DNA of 64,000 nucleotides from Synechococcus sp. CS-1332. GTDB taxonomy: Bacteria; Cyanobacteriota; Cyanobacteriia; PCC-6307; Cyanobiaceae. Shown here one piece after another: positions 32,368-42,080 of this stretch. The notes beneath the pieces were generated by a model, which saw nothing but the letters and a program-made list of their open reading frames with translations, was not told the DNA's origin and did not search any database. Numbering within the stretch: the first letter of the stretch is position 1; every line of letters starts with the position of its first letter. The position numbers were made by a program, and so were the translations under genes. The DNA lies in contig NZ_JAHLYP010000042.1 of NCBI RefSeq assembly GCF_025127995.1, positions 124,001 through 188,000 on the forward strand. The letters are read 5' to 3'.

Positions 32368-35300
32368 ACGCAACCAGGCCGTGAAATCGGCCGAGGCGAG
32401 GGTCTGGACGGCCGCCGGCGCATCGGCGACGCAGAACTGCCCGCCCAGGCGCACGAACCGTGTTTCGTCCTGATGCTTCACCAGGGCCACCACCGGCACC
32501 CGCACGCCAGCCTCCTCCTGGCCAGGGCGGTGGCGGGTCAGGCATTCGCGCAGCCGATGCTGCACGGCGATGTCCCCAGCCTGCTCGGGCGCCAGCTCCA
32601 CCATCACCAGCTGCAGGTCCTCGATGCTGCGGCAGTCGTCAACGAGCAGCTGCACCCGGTCGTCGCGGCGGTCGACAGCGGCCCACAGCAACAGGCGGGC
32701 ATCCACCATCAGGTGGTCGGCTAGGCGGGCGTAGCTCTTGGGAAACACCACCGCTTCGCAGGCACCGGTGAGGTCCTCCAGCTGCAGCACGGCCATGCGG
32801 TCCCCCTTGCGGGTGGTCACCTGGCGGATCTCGCTCACCATCACCACCACGCTCACCTTGGCCTTGTCGGCCATCTCCTCGAGATTGGCCAGGCCGATCG
32901 GGGTGAGCAGCCGCACCTGGGAGGCCAGTTGGCGCAGGGGGTGGTCGGAGATGTAGAAGCCCAGTAACTCCTTCTCCAGCTTCAGCTTCTCAGTGGGGGG
33001 GTAATCAGCCACCGCAGCGGCCCGTGGTGGTGCAGGCGCCGCGCCCTCCGTGGCCCCCGCCGAACCGCTGCCGAACAGGTCGAACAGGTTGCCCTGGCCG
33101 CTGGCCCGGTCACGGGCGCGGGAACTGGCCCAATCGAGCACGAGGTCGAGATCGGCCATCAACTGGGCCCGGTTGGCCTTGGACTCGAGGCCATCGAGGG
33201 CACCGCAGTGGATCAGGGACTCGATCGCCCGGCGGTTGAGCTGCTGCCCAGGGATCCGGTCACAGAGATCGGCGAGATGCAGGAAGGGACCGCCGCTGGA
33301 TCGCGCCTCGATCAGCTGTCGGATGGCACCGTCGCCAAGGTTGCGGATCGCCGAGAGTCCGAAGAGGATCTTCTTGCCCACGGGCGTGAAGTCGATGCCG
33401 GAGGCATTCACGTCTGGTGGCATCACCTCGATGGCCATCGCCTGGCAGTTGGCGATGTAGCGCTGCACCTTGTCCGTGGTGCCGGCATTCACCGTGAGCA
33501 GGGCCGCCATGTAGGCCACCGGATGGTGGGCCTTGAGGTAGGCGGTCTGGTAGGTGACGGCGCCGTAGGCGGTGGAGTGGCTCTTGTTGAAGCAGTACTC
33601 GGCGAACAGCACCATCTGATCGAACAGCGCCTCAGCAATGGCGGCGTCCACACCCCGTTCGCTGGCCCCGCCCACGAACTGGTGGCGGTGCTTCTGCATC
33701 TCCGACACCTTCTTCTTGCCCATGGCCCGCCGCAACAGATCGGCCTCACCGAGGGAATAGCCCGCCAGATCCTGGGCGATCCGCATGATCTGCTCCTGGT
33801 AGACCATGATCCCGTAGGTCTCCTTGAGGATCGGCTCCAGCTTGGCGTGGGCCACATCAATCGCTTCGCGGCCGTGCTTGCGGTTGATGAACTTGGGGAT
33901 CAGGCCCGCATCCAGGGGGCCCGGCCGGTAGAGCGCCAGGATCGAGGAGATGTCCTCCAGGGAGGAGGGTTTGAGATCACGGACGATCTGGCGCATGCCG
34001 CTGGATTCCAGCTGGAAGATGCCCTCCAGATCGCCCCGGGCCAGCAGGGCGTAGGTGCCCGGATCGTTGGCCGGCAGGGCGTCGGGATCGAGCCGTTCCC
34101 CTTCGGCCTGGGCCACCAGTTCAATCGTCTTCTCGATCATGGTGAGGTTCTTGAGGCCCAGGAAGTCCATCTTCAGAAGGCCCATCGCCTCGACGTCCTC
34201 CATGAAGTACTGGGTGATCACCTGGCCGTCGTTATTGCGCTGGAGGGGCACCAGTTCATCGAGGGGTTCGGCGGCGATCACCACCCCGGCGGCATGGACA
34301 CCGAAGGTTTTGTTGGTGCCTTCGATGCGGCGGGCCAGGTCGACCCAGTGGCGCACCTTGGGATCGTTCTCGTACTTCTCGCGGAATTCCGGCACCGGCG
34401 ATTCGGCGCCGATCATCTCGGCCAGCTTCGCCGGTTTGCCCCGGGCCACGGGAATCAGCTTGGCCAGCCGGTCGGCCTCGCCGTAGGGGATGTCGAGCAC
34501 CCGGGCGACGTCCTTGAGCACCGCCTTGGAGGTCATGCGGTTAAAGGTGATGATCTGGGCGACCTTGTCCTCGCCATAGCGGCGGGTGACGTACTCGATC
34601 ACCTCGCCGCGGCGCTCGATGCAGAAGTCGGTGTCGATGTCAGGCATCGACTTGCGTTCCGGGTTAAGGAAGCGCTCGAAGAGCAGGCCGTGCTCCACCG
34701 GATCGATGTTGGTGATCCCCAGGGCATAGGCCACCAGCGAGCCGGCGGCCGACCCACGCCCCGGGCCCACCGGAATGCCCTGGTCCCGGGCGTAGCGGAT
34801 GTAATCCCAGACCACCAGGAAGTAGGTGGGGAAGCCCATCTGCTCCATCACCTGCAGCTCAAAGGCCAGCCGCTCGCCGTAGCCGGGATCGATGGGGGCA
34901 TCGCCTGCCAGGGACAGGCGACGGCGCAGTCCCTGGTGGCTCACCTCACTGAGGTAGCTCACCGGGGTGTGGCCCTCGGGGATCGGGAAGCGGGGCATCT
35001 GTTGGCGCCCCAGGATGTCGTAGTCCTCCACCTTCTCAGCCACCGTGGCGGTGGTGGCGATGGCAGCGGCGATCACCTCAGGTGCCAGATGGTCGGCGAA
35101 GAGCTGGGCCATCTCCGCCTCGCTCTTGATGTATTCGGTGCCCGTATAGCGCAAGCGCTTCTCATCACTGATCAGCTTGCCGGTGAGCACGCACAGCAGG
35201 GCGTCGTGGGCCTCCACGTCATTGCTGGTCAGGTAGTGGGCGTCGTTGGTGGCGACCAGGGGAATGGCCAGCTCGGCGCTGATCCGCGCCATCTCGACGT

Positions 35301-35889
35301 TGACGATGCGGTCCTCGAGGCCGCCATGGTCCTGGATTTCCAGGTAGAAGTCATCGGCGAACACCTCCCGGTACCAGGCGGCCACCTCCCGGGCCACGTC
35401 CGGGCGTCCCCGCAGGATCGCCTGGGGGATCTCGCCACCCAGGCAGGCGGTGGCCACCATCAGGCCTTCGCTGTATTGCTGCAGCAGGGATTTATCGATA
35501 CAGGCCCGCGCGAAGATGCCCCGGCCGCGCATGCCGCGCAGGTGGCTGATGCTGGTGAGCTTGACCAGGTTGCGGTAGCCAACGGCGTTGCGGGCCAGCA
35601 CCACCAGGTGGTAGCGGCGCTCCTTCTTCGGCTGGGGGTCCTCGATCGAGCCGTTGATGACGTACATCTCGTTGCCGATGATCGGCTTGATGCCCGCCTT
35701 GGTGCAGAGCTTCAGCAGCTCGATGGCGCCGTACATGACGCCGTGGTCGGTGAGGGCCAGGGCCGGCATGCCCAGCTCCACGGCTCGCTCCACCATGGCC
35801 GGCAGCTGGGAAGCCCCGTCCAGCAGGCTGTAGTCACTGTGGTTGTGGAGCGGAACGAAGGCCACGGCGTCGGAGGGCAGCGCCACCAC
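32347..35889 (-). CDS. dnaE: DNA polymerase III alpha subunit, single uninterrupted gene
   Basis: Catalytic subunit of the replicative polymerase, 1180 residues. The N-terminal PHP domain starts [20 protein letters not shown]; the polymerase core has [21 protein letters not shown] and [19 protein letters not shown] with catalytic Asp; the tail has an OB fold ([32 protein letters not shown]) and a final domain. The site where many cyanobacterial DnaE proteins carry a split intein (AEY/CFNKSH, bases 33586-33600) is intact here, so there is no intein. 3' end overlaps PAM68 by 21 bp. Confidence 0.97.
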   Translation of the reverse strand: MVALPSDAVAFVPLHNHSDYSLLDGASQLPAMVERAVELGMPALALTDHGVMYGAIELLKLCTKAGIKPIIGNEMYVINGSIEDPQPKKERRYHLVVLARNAVGYRNLVKLTSISHLRGMRGRGIFARACIDKSLLQQYSEGLMVATACLGGEIPQAILRGRPDVAREVAAWYREVFADDFYLEIQDHGGLEDRIVNVEMARISAELAIPLVATNDAHYLTSNDVEAHDALLCVLTGKLISDEKRLRYTGTEYIKSEAEMAQLFADHLAPEVIAAAIATTATVAEKVEDYDILGRQQMPRFPIPEGHTPVSYLSEVSHQGLRRRLSLAGDAPIDPGYGERLAFELQVMEQMGFPTYFLVVWDYIRYARDQGIPVGPGRGSAAGSLVAYALGITNIDPVEHGLLFERFLNPERKSMPDIDTDFCIERRGEVIEYVTRRYGEDKVAQIITFNRMTSKAVLKDVARVLDIPYGEADRLAKLIPVARGKPAKLAEMIGAESPVPEFREKYENDPKVRHWVDLARRIEGTNKTFGVHAAGVVIAAEPLDELVPLQRNNDGQVITQYFMEDVEAMGLLKMDFLGLKNLTMIEKTIELVAQAEGERLDPDALPANDPGTYALLARGDLEGIFQLESSGMRQIVRDLKPSSLEDISSILALYRPGPLDAGLIPKFINRKHGREAIDVAHAKLEPILKETYGIMVYQEQIMRIAQDLAGYSLGEADLLRRAMGKKKVSEMQKHRHQFVGGASERGVDAAIAEALFDQMVLFAEYCFNKSHSTAYGAVTYQTAYLKAHHPVAYMAALLTVNAGTTDKVQRYIANCQAMAIEVMPPDVNASGIDFTPVGKKILFGLSAIRNLGDGAIRQLIEARSSGGPFLHLADLCDRIPGQQLNRRAIESLIHCGALDGLESKANRAQLMADLDLVLDWASSRARDRASGQGNLFDLFGSGSAGATEGAAPAPPRAAAVADYPPTEKLKLEKELLGFYISDHPLRQLASQVRLLTPIGLANLEEMADKAKVSVVVMVSEIRQVTTRKGDRMAVLQLEDLTGACEAVVFPKSYARLADHLMVDARLLLWAAVDRRDDRVQLLVDDCRSIEDLQLVMVELAPEQAGDIAVQHRLRECLTRHRPGQEEAGVRVPVVALVKHQDETRFVRLGGQFCVADAPAAVQTLASADFTAWLRSPLGAA

Positions 35890-36298
35890 AGGATGGGTTC
35901 AGCCTACCGGGGGACCACCAGATCTGGTGTGAAGGGGTCTGGGACGGGCCTGGAGGCCGGCCAGCGTGCCTGCCAGGGGCCGCGATGAAACGCTCGACAG
36001 CGCTGCGCCACCACTGGCCAGGTGCGCTCCCTGAGTGAAACGATCCGGCAGGATTGGCGCACCAAGCCGCTCCACGCCGGGTGGTCGCAGGGCCTGCTGC
36101 AGGCGCGCTACCAGCGGGGCTCTCGACAATGTCGTGGACGAGGAGGCCAACGACACCATCAGCAACGCTGCGGAGGTGCGCCAACGACTGCTGAAGCTCA
36201 ACCCCCACAGCTCCGCCGCATTGTTGGTACCCGGCTGGCGGTGAACGGCTGCTCCGGCATCAGCGCCAGAGTGTGCCGGTGACCGGATCCAGGCAGGG
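35890..36298 (+). other. Gene-poor spacer between dnaE and oleate hydratase, with gene-like fragments
   Basis: About 410 bp with no intact gene. A perfect 14-bp palindrome CACCAGATCTGGTG lies at 35916-35929, 27 bp upstream of dnaE. Between 36022 and 36243 two plus-strand frames look protein-like: one reads SLSETIRQDWRTKPLHAGW, and after a frame change near 36115 the other reads LDNVVDEEANDTISNAAEVR and on to a stop at 36242-36244. Joined, they resemble a decayed gene of about 75 codons. I cannot name it. Confidence 0.4.
35916..35929. promoter_or_regulatory. Perfect 14-bp palindrome upstream of dnaE
   Basis: CACCAGATCTGGTG is its own reverse complement. It ends 27 bp before the dnaE start, in a position that could bind a dimeric regulator or form a small hairpin. 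No known consensus matched, and a single palindrome this size can occur by chance in 64 kb, so the regulatory reading is a guess. Confidence 0.3.
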
Positions 36299-38068
36299 TC
36301 AGTCGTCCGCGACGATCTGGAATTCCCGCAGCAGTACGCCGATCTGGGTTTTGTCGAGTTCCTTCATCAGCAGGTTGCGCACGAAGGCGGGCCCCGGGAT
36401 GTTGATCTCCTTGCCGTCGCGGAGACGACCGGATGCGGCCAGAAGCATGCGGATGTCGTAGGTGGAGTTGAAGACCTCCGGCACACCGCGCTCGACGTTG
36501 AGCAGGGTGTACACAGCCTCCATGGGCGTGCGGACGGAATACTCCGTGGTGAAGATGCAGTCGCGCTGTCTGGACTCGGCGAACTGGCCGATGAAGGCGA
36601 AGTTGACCGCGCCTTCGGGGACCACATCCGGCCGATCACCGGCCTGGCGCGGCATGAAGAACGCCGTCACGTACGGCATCATCACCGGCACGGTGATCGC
36701 ACCGGTGGCGGCCAGATCGGGGATGGACTCAACCGGCACGCCCAGGTGGTAGAGCCATTCCTGGGTGATCTCCTCCCCGGTGCAGTCCTGCATTGGCTTT
36801 TTCACATAGTCACCGGGTTTCTCGACGAACAGCGCGTAGACCCAAACCACGATCTGGTCCCTGGGCTGCTGTTTGAAGTGCGGCTGGCGGTTCACCGTCC
36901 AACTGAGCAGCCAGGACGAATCCCTCGCGGTGACGATGCCGCCCGTCACCACCTTGCCACTGAAAGGATCGCGCTTGGCGATCTTCTGGATATACTTCGG
37001 AATACGTTCATCGAGCGTGGTGACGGTCGCTGATTCCCATTTGGTCTCGGGGATGTGCGTGCCAAACACGTCCGGCCGGCCGAACGCCGAATCTTTCGCG
37101 GCGATGCGCCGCCACAGATCCCAGGCTGGGGCAGGGCCATCATTGAGAGCTGCCGGCGTGTGGTGGTCGCCGTTGACGGAATTCTCGGTGAGCGAGCCGA
37201 TGGTGATGAAGACCAGGTCATCGGCGCCGAGATCAACGCCGCCATTGTCGCCGTTTCTGAGCCAATGGATGCCGGTGGCCTGTTTGCGACCGGCTGTGAT
37301 CTTGAAGTCGATATCGGTGACCTTGGTGCTGTACTGAAACACCACACCATGGTCGAGCAGCCAGCTGACCAAGGGGAGCACCAGAGATTCGTACTGGTTG
37401 TACTTGGTGAACTTGAGGGTGGAGAAATCTGGCATACCGGCGATCTGGTGAATGAAGCGATGCAGGTACAGCTTCATCTCCAGCGCCGAGTGCCACTCCT
37501 CGAAGGCGAACATCGTGCGCCAGTAGAGCCAGAAGTTGCTGTTCAGGAACTCCTCCCCGAACACCTCGTTGATGCGGATGTTCTCCATCTCCTGGCGGGT
37601 GGCCAGGAACAGCTTGATGACCTCCTTCTGCGCCCGTTCACTGAGGGTGAACAGGCCGTCAGTATGCGCGTCCTCACCGCGATTGATCGTGGCGCGCTGC
37701 AAGGAGAGGTTCGGATCGTCCTTGCTGAGCCAATAGAACTCGTCGAGCACGCTGGCAGCGTCGATCTCCAGCGACGGGATCGAGCGGAACAGGTCCCACA
37801 GGCACTCAAAGTGGTCTTCCATCTCGCGCCCACCGCGGATCACGAAACCTTGCTTCGGCTCCCTGATGCCGTCCAGCGCGCCACCTGCCAAGTGCTGCTG
37901 CTCCAGGATGGTGATCCTGTGGCCTGGCATCTGGGCGTCGCGGATCAGAAAGGCCGCACCAGCCAGGCCCGCCAGGCCCGAGCCGACGAACCAGGCCGAC
38001 TTGTTCTCGACGCCCATGGGTTTGCGCGGGCGGGCGAAGGCTTCGTAATTGCCACTGCTGTAGTACAC
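36299..38068 (-). CDS. Oleate hydratase (MCRA family)
   Basis: FAD-dependent enzyme that adds water to the cis-9 double bond of unsaturated fatty acids, giving 10-hydroxystearate from oleate. The 589-residue protein begins MYYSSGNYEAFARPRKP, has the dinucleotide-binding VGSGLAGLAGAAFLIRDA at about 28-45, GGALDGI near 62, GFVIRGGREMEDHFECLWDL near 75-95, and the C-terminal NFAFIGQFAESRQRDCIFTTEYSVRTPMEAVY, all hallmarks. Length is normal and no break is seen. It is uncommon in cyanobacteria, G+C looks lower than in flanking genes, and it sits in a non-backbone segment, so transfer is likely. No neighbour helps define its role. Confidence 0.92.
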   Translation of the reverse strand: MYYSSGNYEAFARPRKPMGVENKSAWFVGSGLAGLAGAAFLIRDAQMPGHRITILEQQHLAGGALDGIREPKQGFVIRGGREMEDHFECLWDLFRSIPSLEIDAASVLDEFYWLSKDDPNLSLQRATINRGEDAHTDGLFTLSERAQKEVIKLFLATRQEMENIRINEVFGEEFLNSNFWLYWRTMFAFEEWHSALEMKLYLHRFIHQIAGMPDFSTLKFTKYNQYESLVLPLVSWLLDHGVVFQYSTKVTDIDFKITAGRKQATGIHWLRNGDNGGVDLGADDLVFITIGSLTENSVNGDHHTPAALNDGPAPAWDLWRRIAAKDSAFGRPDVFGTHIPETKWESATVTTLDERIPKYIQKIAKRDPFSGKVVTGGIVTARDSSWLLSWTVNRQPHFKQQPRDQIVVWVYALFVEKPGDYVKKPMQDCTGEEITQEWLYHLGVPVESIPDLAATGAITVPVMMPYVTAFFMPRQAGDRPDVVPEGAVNFAFIGQFAESRQRDCIFTTEYSVRTPMEAVYTLLNVERGVPEVFNSTYDIRMLLAASGRLRDGKEINIPGPAFVRNLLMKELDKTQIGVLLREFQIVADD

Positions 38069-38719
38069 CCTGTTCTCCTTTTGTTTCTTTCAGCATTCAT
38101 TCGCTGGTTCTGCGAACCAACTGGCCAGGTGACAGTGCCTAGGTGCATCAACAGAGGTCTGACCAAACGTAGGCTTCAAGCTCCTGATGGGCTGTGTGTT
38201 CTGCACATCTGCTTCTGCCTGCTGCCTGCCGATCACTGGTCAGAGAACACCTTCACCGCCCGTCATGCTCGAGAAAGATAGGCCCAGTGATCTGCAGGTA
38301 CCAGAGAATCTTGTTGTTGGAACTCAAAGGCTGAATTGTGATGCAGGCTCCAGCACACCAACGATTGGGATCTTCGCCACCATGACTCAGACCATCGCCG
38401 TGATGGCGCTGCGGAAGCTGGCGTGGGCCACGGCGAAGAACGGCGAGCCAATCAGCAGCAGGGCAAGGAACCAGGGTCATCGACCGGGCAAAGGTGTCCA
38501 GGACGATGCCCACAGCTTGGTATCGGCACCGAACCAGGTTTTGTTGTGCTCGGGCTTGAACCGCATACGCACCTCCAGCTCCACCGGCGGCAACGGGCTG
38601 GGCAGGTATGCCGCAAGCACGTCCGCACCTCGGCGGCGTCAATCACTTGCACACAACCGCTGCCGGTGAGGTCCGACCTGATGCCGGAGATTTGGTGGGC
38701 CTTGGAGGCGGTCAGCCAG
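38069..38719 (-). pseudogene. Gene-poor stretch holding a possible decayed membrane-protein gene
   Basis: About 650 bp with no intact gene. On the minus strand from about 38700, one frame reads WLTASKAHQISGIRSDLTGS then GCVQVIDAAEVR; after a shift near 38630 another reads VLAAYLPSPLPPVELEVRMR then FKPEHNKTWFGADTKLW, passes an in-frame TGA near 38480, and continues PWFLALLLIGSPFFAVAHA to a stop near 38399. The pieces look like real protein in sequence, with a terminal hydrophobic helix, so a frameshifted and interrupted gene is plausible. I cannot name a family. The remaining 330 bp before oleate hydratase shows nothing recognisable. Confidence 0.35.
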
Positions 38720-39220
38720 CTATCCGGCCGCCTGGAGATTGGGGCAGGGAACGGTCCACAGGCTCTTCAGCTTGAGCGCCTGATCGGTGTCGCCCTTGGC
38801 GCCCAGCTGGTTCACCGTCAACTGAATCCGTTCACAGTCGACCTGCTTCTCGAGCTTGGCTCGCTGGGTTCGGAGATCCTGAAGGTCCCGCTCCGCCTGC
38901 TGGCGCTTGGCCTGCTGCTGGCCATCGGCCGCCAGGAGCCGGTTTGCCCCTGCGTCCATCTCCTTGAGCTGCAGCTGGAGGGCGGCCTCACGCTGGGAAG
39001 CGGATTCCATTTCGTTCTTGAGCGCCAATTCGCCCTGCATCCGCTCCATCACATCCCTGTTGGCCTGATCCTGGGCTTGGGCCTGGGCCTGGACCTGGGC
39101 TTCGGCCTGAAGCCGTTGCTGATGCTGGTTGTTGAGGATGGCGAAACCAGCCACCACCAACACAACGGCAGAAGCCAAGGCCACCCAGTACCTGTTCTGC
39201 CGATTTGAGAGGTTTTCCAT
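38720..39220 (-). CDS. Membrane-anchored coiled-coil protein, unknown function
   Basis: A 166-residue protein: short polar N-terminus, one helix at about 12-30 (VALASAVVLVVAGFAIL), then a long helical region (about 35-135) rich in Gln, Ala, Glu and Lys (QAEAQVQAQAQAQDQ, QREAALQLQLKEMDAG), typical of a coiled coil. Two cysteines lie near the end (DCERIQ and PCPNL). ATG 39220 was chosen because the helix follows directly; the frame is open to 39316. No family recognised. The bitopic form with an extracytoplasmic coil could serve in envelope organisation, which is speculation. Confidence 0.6.
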   Translation of the reverse strand: MENLSNRQNRYWVALASAVVLVVAGFAILNNQHQQRLQAEAQVQAQAQAQDQANRDVMERMQGELALKNEMESASQREAALQLQLKEMDAGANRLLAADGQQQAKRQQAERDLQDLRTQRAKLEKQVDCERIQLTVNQLGAKGDTDQALKLKSLWTVPCPNLQAAG

Positions 39221-39342
39221 ACTCTTCTCTACCCAGCCATCAGGGCGACGTAGCCAGACCGGGGCTGCAGAACAGTGGCGAATGTGCTGCGACCCATCCC
39301 CTGGGGCCGAAGTCAATGATCACAGACCTTCGCAACTCCAGC

Positions 39343-39765
39343 CTATGGCGCTGCCCAGCTGCACTGGCCTGCATCAAGGACATCGGAATCATCCACAAAC
39401 CTGAAGATCCTTCCATCCTTGCGGATGTATTGAAAGTCATCGATCAGTGCCCCTTGGTTGGTATAGACATAGCGTCCTGCCGTTGGAGTGGCTGTCGTTT
39501 CAACCCACTGGGTTTCGAACTCCGACGGCCGTCCCCCATACACCCTTCTGAGCTCCGTCACTTTCAACAATTTCAAGGGGATGGGCCCACGACTGCCCTG
39601 ATAAAGAACATAGGCACTGGAATCGCTGTCAGATTTAAGGCCAAACTGAATCCTGAGAAGAGGGTTCTCTCCAACGGATCTCAGGCAGCGGACATTGTCC
39701 TGGTCAGCCGAAACGGGCGGGGCCGCGACGATCAAGAGCAGCAGGAAGGCCATGCATCGCTTCAT
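39343..39765 (-). CDS. Small secreted protein, unknown function
   Basis: A 140-residue protein with a clear signal (MKRCMAFLLLLIVAAPPVSA, cleavage near 20). The mature domain has two cysteines (VRCLRSVGE near 26 and GQCSWAAP near 135) that could pair, and strand-rich sequence (LLRIQFGLKSDSDSSAYVLYQG, RYVYTNQGALIDDFQYIRKDG, IFRFVDDSD). ATG at 39765 chosen because the signal starts there; longer frames give non-signal sequence. Its G+C looks lower than in backbone genes. No family recognised. Confidence 0.6.
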   Translation of the reverse strand: MKRCMAFLLLLIVAAPPVSADQDNVRCLRSVGENPLLRIQFGLKSDSDSSAYVLYQGSRGPIPLKLLKVTELRRVYGGRPSEFETQWVETTATPTAGRYVYTNQGALIDDFQYIRKDGRIFRFVDDSDVLDAGQCSWAAP

Positions 39766-39794
39766 CGGTGGCTCCATGGCGGTTGGACGATCCA

Positions 39795-40193
39795 TCAGCG
39801 GCGTTCGACGGGTTTGGAGACGTGCTGATGGGCGACCTTCCACTGCCCATCACACTTGAGCAGGCAGAACGTGATGCGCACGGTATCGCCAAACGTCTGG
39901 CCATCCGGGAGCGTCCCCCCGCACTGGAGCAAGCCAAAGGCATAACCCACATCAACTCCCGCCCGGACAGAGAGATCGTGCAGCGCAAATTGCAGGGCGC
40001 CCTGGACCTCCGGCTGCCAGGAGTCCCAACTCGCACGGTACTGCGCCGCTGAGGTGTACTGCAGCGGCGACAACACATCAAACAGCACCAGGTCGTCCTG
40101 ATGATTGGCGAGAACCTCCTCCTGCCGGCCGTCTCGGGTGGCTTGGACCCACTGCTCCAGCACGTTCCGAATGGCCGCTTCGTCCGCGTGCAT
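39795..40193 (-). CDS. NTF2-like (SnoaL/DUF4440 type) protein
   Basis: A 132-residue protein with the NTF2-like cone fold pattern: MHADEAAIRNVLEQWVQATRDGRQEEVLANHQDD, then VLFDVLSPLQY, a middle region ALHDLSVRAGVDVGYAFG, and the C-terminal strand DTVRITFCLLKCDGQWKVAHQHVSKPV. Such proteins bind small hydrophobic ligands or act in detoxification and ketosteroid-like chemistry; the exact role is not inferable. It lies 75 bp upstream of gatA's stop on the same strand and marks the end of the accessory segment. Confidence 0.8.
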   Translation of the reverse strand: MHADEAAIRNVLEQWVQATRDGRQEEVLANHQDDLVLFDVLSPLQYTSAAQYRASWDSWQPEVQGALQFALHDLSVRAGVDVGYAFGLLQCGGTLPDGQTFGDTVRITFCLLKCDGQWKVAHQHVSKPVERR

Positions 40194-40268
40194 GGTCAGA
40201 GGCAGCCGTTCATCACCGAAACCCTAAGGTCGATGCCTCCGGCCAATGCAAGAGGACTGTGGTCCTGC

Positions 40269-41741
40269 TCAGGCCACCAGCGCCGCCGTCGGTCGTTGCG
40301 CCATCACCGCCGCCGCCCGTTCGTACTGGTGGGCCACCTGCAGCAGCTTCGACTCCTCGAGCACACCGGTGATCAGCTGCAGGCCGATCGGCAGGCCCTG
40401 GGTATCGAAGCCGCAGGGCACGCTGATGGCCGGCAGGCCGGCCAGGTTGGCGGGGATGGTGAGCAGGTCGGCCAGGTACATGGCCAGGGGGTCGCCCGTG
40501 TGGGCGCCACTGGGGAAAGCGGTGGTGGGCGAGGTGGGGGTCAGCAGCACGTCGACGCTCTCGAAGGCGCGGTCGAAATCGCGGCGGATCAGGGTGCGCA
40601 CCTGCTGGGCTTTGCGGTAGTAAGCGTCCACGTAGCCGGCGGAAAGGGCATAGGTGCCGATCAGGATGCGGCGCTGCACCTCCTCGCCGAAGCCGCTGGC
40701 CCGGCTGCGGGCGGTCATCGCCGCCAGGCCGTCGCTGCCGGCTTCGGTGGCCGGTGCCCGGAAGCCGTACTTGACGCCGTCGTAGCGGGCCAGGTTGGCG
40801 GAGGCCTCCGAGGGGGCAATCACGTAGTACGTGGCGATGCCGTCGTTGAAGCGGGGGCAACTGACGTCCACCAGCTCACAGCCCAGGGCCTCTAGCTGGG
40901 CGGCGGCCGCCAGCACCGAGGCCTTCACCTCGGGATCGAGACCCTCCTGGTCGAAGCACTCGCGGATCAGCCCCACCCGCAGACCCTTGATGGGTGTCTC
41001 CAGGTCGGCGGAGAAATCGGGCACCGGCGCCTTCAGGCAGGTCGCATCGCGGGGATCTTCCCCGGCGATCACCTGCAGCAGCTCGGCGGCATCGGCCACG
41101 CTGCTGCTGAACGGGCCCACCTGGTCGAGGGAGGAGGCGAAGGCCACCAGTCCCCAGCGGCTCACCCGGCCATAGGTGGGCTTGAGACCCACCACACCGC
41201 AGAAACTGGCGGGCTGGCGGATCGAGCCACCGGTGTCGGAGCCCAGGGCAGCGATGCACTCACCGGCGGACACGGCGGCCGCGCTGCCACCGGAGCTGCC
41301 CCCGGGCACCCGGTCAGGATTCCAGGGGTTGCGGCTGGCGCCGAAAGCCGAGGTCTCGGTGGAGCTGCCCATGGCGAACTCGTCGAGGTTGGTCTTGCCC
41401 AGCAGGACGGCGCCGGCCCGCCAGAGCCGCTCCGTCACCGTGGATTCGTAGGGGGGGACGAAATGTTCCAGCATGCGGCTGGAGCAGGTCGTGCGGATCC
41501 CCTTGGTGCAGAGGTTGTCCTTGATGGCCAGGGGAATGCCGGCCAGTGGGGGCAGGGACTCACCGGCCGCCCGGGCCGCATCGATGCGGTCGGCATCGGC
41601 CCGCGCCCGCTCGCTGGTGACCTCCAGGAAGGCATGCACCGCGGGATCCACCGCCGCGATGCGGGCCAGGTGGCGATCCGTGAGCTCCCGGGCCGACACT
41701 TCGCCCCGCTGAAGCTGCTCACGCCATTCGGCGATGCCCAT
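40269..41741 (-). CDS. gatA: Glu-tRNA(Gln)/Asp-tRNA(Asn) amidotransferase subunit A
   Basis: Glutaminase subunit of GatCAB that makes Gln-tRNA and Asn-tRNA. The 490-residue protein has the amidase signature with catalytic Ser-Ser-Lys: KDN in [11 protein letters not shown], and [34 protein letters not shown] (both Gly-Ser motifs present). C-terminal motifs [14 protein letters not shown] are also typical. Family length. In related genomes, gatA is adjacent to dnaE as I recall; here about 4.4 kb separates them. Confidence 0.96.
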   Translation of the reverse strand: MGIAEWREQLQRGEVSARELTDRHLARIAAVDPAVHAFLEVTSERARADADRIDAARAAGESLPPLAGIPLAIKDNLCTKGIRTTCSSRMLEHFVPPYESTVTERLWRAGAVLLGKTNLDEFAMGSSTETSAFGASRNPWNPDRVPGGSSGGSAAAVSAGECIAALGSDTGGSIRQPASFCGVVGLKPTYGRVSRWGLVAFASSLDQVGPFSSSVADAAELLQVIAGEDPRDATCLKAPVPDFSADLETPIKGLRVGLIRECFDQEGLDPEVKASVLAAAAQLEALGCELVDVSCPRFNDGIATYYVIAPSEASANLARYDGVKYGFRAPATEAGSDGLAAMTARSRASGFGEEVQRRILIGTYALSAGYVDAYYRKAQQVRTLIRRDFDRAFESVDVLLTPTSPTTAFPSGAHTGDPLAMYLADLLTIPANLAGLPAISVPCGFDTQGLPIGLQLITGVLEESKLLQVAHQYERAAAVMAQRPTAALVA

Positions 41742-41771
41742 CCAACCGCTAGCCAGCTGCGTTGGACGCTA

Positions 41772-42023
41772 TCAGTCGGCCAGGTCGGGGGTTTCGGTGA
41801 ACGGCTCGCTGCGGCCGGTGCGCAGGCACTGATGCTCCAGGGAGGCCGGTGACTCCGCCCGCAGATCGTCGAGGAACGCCGGCAGAGCCCGCTCCAGCGT
41901 TTGTCGGCGCACAAAGGGGCCGAACCAGTACACCGCGTCGGGAGAGCGGGTTTCCACCCGCGCCCACCAGGCCAGGCCCAGCCCATTGGCGATGCCGCGC
42001 GAGGGCCAGAGCAGTGGATTCAT
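41772..42023 (-). CDS. DUF1816 protein
   Basis: An 83-residue protein, MNPLLWPSRGIANGLGLAWWARVETRSPDAVYWFGPFVRRQTLERALPAFLDDL..., matching the DUF1816 family of small cyanobacterial proteins (WWA-E-T--P---YWFGPF pattern). Some such proteins are related in fold to phycobilisome linker-like domains. ATG 42023 chosen over 42047. It lies 30 bp upstream of gatA on the same strand. Function unsettled. Confidence 0.85.
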   Translation of the reverse strand: MNPLLWPSRGIANGLGLAWWARVETRSPDAVYWFGPFVRRQTLERALPAFLDDLRAESPASLEHQCLRTGRSEPFTETPDLAD

Positions 42024-42080
42024 GGAGGGGGGATGCAAGGAGGCCATTCTGGGGGGGCGGCTGGCCCACCCCCGGTGGGT

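Noticed and set aside
33208-35988. A 926-residue open frame on the plus strand opposite dnaE
   Set aside because: It mirrors dnaE's codon structure (high third-position G+C leaves the opposite strand open), and its translation is His/Gly/Gln-rich without domains. dnaE accounts for the region.
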